A stretch of DNA of 64,000 nt from NCBI RefSeq assembly GCF_002443155.1, contig NZ_CP023667.1, positions 2,480,001-2,544,000 of the forward strand, in the 5' to 3' direction. The DNA comes from Alcaligenes faecalis (lineage in GTDB: Bacteria; Pseudomonadota; Gammaproteobacteria; Burkholderiales; Burkholderiaceae_B). The notes under the pieces were generated by a model. It was given only the letters and a program-made list of their open reading frames with translations. It ran no database searches and had not been told where the DNA came from. This document shows, in pieces, positions 61,638 through 64,000 of this stretch (within the stretch, counting starts at the first letter, position 1; every line of letters begins with the position of its first letter). The position numbers and the translations under genes are program-made.

Positions 61638-62128
61638 GCCGATTCTCCGTGTGTCTTCAATTCTTCGAGCATGGCATCAATGCGCTCGGCTTCCATGCGC
61701 ACGCACATGTGCTGATTGTTCAGCAACATGACGGGCGAATCACCACATGAACCCATGCACTCTCCCATGATCAGGGAGAACTGGCCGTCCGCCGTGGTTT
61801 CACCGTATTCGATACCCAGTTTCTCTTTCAGGTACTCGCCAGCCTTGACGCCATCACGCAGCGCACAGGGCAAGTTGGTGCAAACGGAAATGGTGACGCG
61901 GCCAACGGGCTTGGTGTGGAACATGTTGTAGAAGGTCGCAACCTCCTGCACAGCGATAGGCTCCACGCCAATGTATTGGGCCACATCCTCGATAATTTCT
62001 GGCGATACCCAGCCTTTTTCCTGCTGGGCAATGGCCAGGGAGGCCATGATGGCAGAGCGACGTTGATCTGCCGGGAACTTGCTCAGTTCCTTATCTATCT
62101 GTTGGTAGGCTTTTTCGGAAAGCAACAT
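61634..62128 (-). CDS. nuoE: NuoE, complex I 24-kDa-type subunit E
   Basis: 164 residues with a thioredoxin-like fold. The N1a [2Fe-2S] cluster is bound by Cys83, Cys88, Cys124 and Cys128 (CTNLPC; GECMGSC). It forms the NADH-dehydrogenase module with NuoF and NuoG. It starts 29 bases after nuoD and overlaps nuoF. Confidence 0.98.
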   Translation of the reverse strand: MLLSEKAYQQIDKELSKFPADQRRSAIMASLAIAQQEKGWVSPEIIEDVAQYIGVEPIAVQEVATFYNMFHTKPVGRVTISVCTNLPCALRDGVKAGEYLKEKLGIEYGETTADGQFSLIMGECMGSCGDSPVMLLNNQHMCVRMEAERIDAMLEELKTHGESA

Positions 62129-62157
62129 AATTCGGTTCCGTTTTTCCAGGCGCGACC

Positions 62158-63411
62158 TTAGCGGTCGATCTCGCCAAACACAATGTCCTGCGTGCCGATG
62201 ATCGTTACCGCGTCGGCAATCATGTGACCGCGGCTCATTTCATCGAGGGCCTGCAAGTGGACGAAGCCCGGAGCACGGATCTTCATGCGGTAAGGCTTGT
62301 TACCGCCGTCAGATACCAGATAAATGCCAAACTCGCCCTTGGGATGCTCCACACCGGCATACACTTCGCCAGTAGGCACGTGCATACCTTCGGAGAACAG
62401 TTTGAAATGGTGGATCAAATCCTCCATCCCGGTTTTCATGCGTTCGCGCGATGGCGGCGCCACTTTGTGGTTATCCGTAATGACAGGACCGGGGTTGTTG
62501 CGCAGCCACTGTACACACTGACGGATGATGCGGTTGCTCTCGCGCATTTCTGCGATACGAACCAGGTAACGGTCGTAAGAGTCACCGTTACGGCCCACAG
62601 GAATATCAAACTCAACGCGATCGTAGACTTCGTAGGGCTGCATCTTGCGCAGATCCCACTCCACGCCCGAACCACGCAGCATGGGGCCGGTAAAGCCCAG
62701 CGCCTTGGCACGATCGGGATCGACCACGCCCACACCCACCAAACGCTGCTTCCAGATACGGTTATCGGTCAGCAAGGTTTCATACTCGTCGACACAAGCG
62801 GGGAAACGATTGGTGAAGTCTTCGATGAAATCCAGCAAGGAGCCTGAACGCGCTTCGTTCATGGCTTTCAGTTCCTTGTCGGAGCGGTACTTGTTGGCCT
62901 TGTACTGCGGCATGGTGCCGGGCAGATCGCGGTAAACGCCACCTGGACGGTAGTAGGCCGCGTGCAAACGGGCACCGGAGACCGCTTCGTAGCAGTCCAT
63001 CAGGTCTTCACGCTCACGGAAGGCGTACAGGAACACGGCCATGGCACCCACGTCCAGCGCATGCGAACCCACGGACATCAGGTGGTTCAGGATGCGGGTG
63101 ATCTCGTCAAACATGACGCGGATGTATTGAGCACGCAAAGGAACCTCAACCCCGACCAGACGTTCCACAGCCATACAGTAGGCGTGTTCGTTAACCATCA
63201 TGGACACATAGTCCAGACGATCCATGTATGGCAGGGTTTGCAGGAAAGTGCGGTGCTCGGCCAGTTTTTCAGTGGCGCGGTGCAACAGACCAATATGGGG
63301 GTCAGCACGCTGAATGACTTCGCCGTCCAGCTCAAGCACCAAACGCAACACACCGTGTGCGGCTGGGTGCTGAGGACCAAAGTTCAGGGTGTAGTTTTGA
63401 ATTTCTGCCAT
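62158..63411 (-). CDS. nuoD: NuoD, complex I 49-kDa-type subunit D
   Basis: 417 residues of the hydrogenase-derived quinone-site subunit. Conserved elements are [21 protein letters not shown] near the N-terminus (quinone-site His in HPAAHG), [26 protein letters not shown] and the C-terminal [12 protein letters not shown]. It is a separate gene from nuoC, unlike the NuoCD fusion of E. coli. The gap to nuoC is only five bases. Confidence 0.98.
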   Translation of the reverse strand: MAEIQNYTLNFGPQHPAAHGVLRLVLELDGEVIQRADPHIGLLHRATEKLAEHRTFLQTLPYMDRLDYVSMMVNEHAYCMAVERLVGVEVPLRAQYIRVMFDEITRILNHLMSVGSHALDVGAMAVFLYAFREREDLMDCYEAVSGARLHAAYYRPGGVYRDLPGTMPQYKANKYRSDKELKAMNEARSGSLLDFIEDFTNRFPACVDEYETLLTDNRIWKQRLVGVGVVDPDRAKALGFTGPMLRGSGVEWDLRKMQPYEVYDRVEFDIPVGRNGDSYDRYLVRIAEMRESNRIIRQCVQWLRNNPGPVITDNHKVAPPSRERMKTGMEDLIHHFKLFSEGMHVPTGEVYAGVEHPKGEFGIYLVSDGGNKPYRMKIRAPGFVHLQALDEMSRGHMIADAVTIIGTQDIVFGEIDR

Positions 63412-63416
63412 GATGC

Positions 63417-64000
63417 TTATCGCCCAATTCCGTAATCGTCCTCGCGCACCACTCGTGGCGTGATTTCACGCGGCTCGATGGTGACGGGCTGGTAAATGAC
63501 CCGCTTCTGCTCGGTGTCATAGCGCATTTCGACGTAGCCGGAGATGGGGAAGTCTTTGCGGAACGGATGACCGATGAAACCGTAGTCGGTCAGGATGCGA
63601 CGCAGATCAGGGTGGTTCTCGAAAATAATGCCGTACAGGTCAAACGCTTCGCGCTCGAACCAGTTCACCGAAGGCCAGACCTCGAACAGGGTTGGCAAAG
63701 CGGGGAAATCGTCGTTGGGCACAAAGCAGCGCACACGCAGACGCCAGTTGTGCTTCAAGGACATCAGGTGCAGCACAACGGCAAAGCGATGGGGAAACTG
63801 AGCCGATGCAGCCTGATAGGTAGGCGCTTTCCAGGCGGAATAATCAATCCCGCACAAGTCGATACAGGTCTCAAAGCGCAGATCAGCGTGGTCACGCAGC
63901 AGTGTGCAGGTATCGAGCCATGCATCAACCGGCACTTCCAAAGTGAGTTCATTGCGCGCTTGCGTCAACGCAGCCTGCTCGCCAAGGATAGAGAGCAAGT
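63417..64000 (-). CDS. nuoC: NuoC, complex I 30-kDa-type subunit C, 5' end beyond the window
   Basis: At least 193 residues are visible. The frame is open to the window edge, and the only start-like codon near it (TTG at 63998) is probably an internal Leu, since homologues begin further upstream. Family features are [14 protein letters not shown], the conserved block around [29 protein letters not shown] and GHPFRKDFP. It is part of the peripheral arm connecting to NuoD. nuoA and nuoB should lie just outside. Confidence 0.95.
   Translation of the reverse strand, partial: LLSILGEQAALTQARNELTLEVPVDAWLDTCTLLRDHADLRFETCIDLCGIDYSAWKAPTYQAASAQFPHRFAVVLHLMSLKHNWRLRVRCFVPNDDFPALPTLFEVWPSVNWFEREAFDLYGIIFENHPDLRRILTDYGFIGHPFRKDFPISGYVEMRYDTEQKRVIYQPVTIEPREITPRVVREDDYGIGR

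Overview
The window is an ordinary-looking stretch of core chromosome from a betaproteobacterium of the order Burkholderiales. The family Alcaligenaceae is most likely, with Alcaligenes the best guess. Reasons: the gene content and order (nuo operon ending in a DUF2818 gene, a TsaB-RimI fusion, an OmpR/EnvZ-type pair of the RisA/RisS kind, an intracellular PHB depolymerase), long Ala/Glu/Pro-rich protein tails, and a moderately high G+C composition. I see no rRNA, tRNA, CRISPR array, prophage or insertion sequence. The genus is an inference from protein similarity that I remember, not from a search.

Layout. 1-1941 (+): end of a Maf-type pyrophosphatase, an RsmI-like methylase and an AmiD-type lipoprotein amidase. 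1984-5218 (-): rluC, a HAD phosphatase and msrPQ. 5706-8993 (+): RNase E behind a leader of about 475 nt. 9115-9347: a 233-bp nested palindrome between two facing terminators. 9493-14908 (-): accD, trpA, trpB and relA. 14992-21987: flavodoxin-like protein (+), pncB (-), fdxA, phaZ, rsxB, nth, a degenerate LivF-like ATPase and ompW (all +). 21984-26946 (-): complete branched-chain amino-acid transporter livJ-livH-livMG(fused)-livF. 27287-29301 (+): msrB, yciB, bolA and a parvulin. 29427-36103 (-): ligA, zipA and smc. 36605-37915 (+): lplT. 37987-40136 (-): uracil-DNA glycosylase and tsaB-rimI. 40414-42593 (+): ompR-type regulator and kinase. 42655-43838 (-): ispF and ispD. 43856-47347 (+): mfd. 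47547-48398 (-): serB. 48569-49684 (+): nitronate monooxygenase. 49816-64000 (-): DUF2818 gene and nuoN to nuoC of respiratory complex I, with nuoC cut by the window edge.

How the genes fit together. Most of the window is housekeeping: respiration (nuo), RNA decay and modification (rne, rluC, tsaB-rimI), DNA repair (nth, udg, mfd, ligA), chromosome segregation and division (smc, zipA, yciB), tryptophan and fatty-acid precursors (trpBA, accD), isoprenoid precursors (ispDF), NAD salvage (pncB) and stringent response (relA). Methionine-sulfoxide repair appears twice: periplasmic MsrPQ and cytosolic MsrB.

I did not find a clear new biological system. The observations most worth a second look are the nested palindrome at 9115-9347, the LivF-like protein with broken Walker motifs at 20443-21135, the enlarged DUF2818 protein at the end of the nuo operon, and the branched RNA structure near the 5' end of the rne leader.
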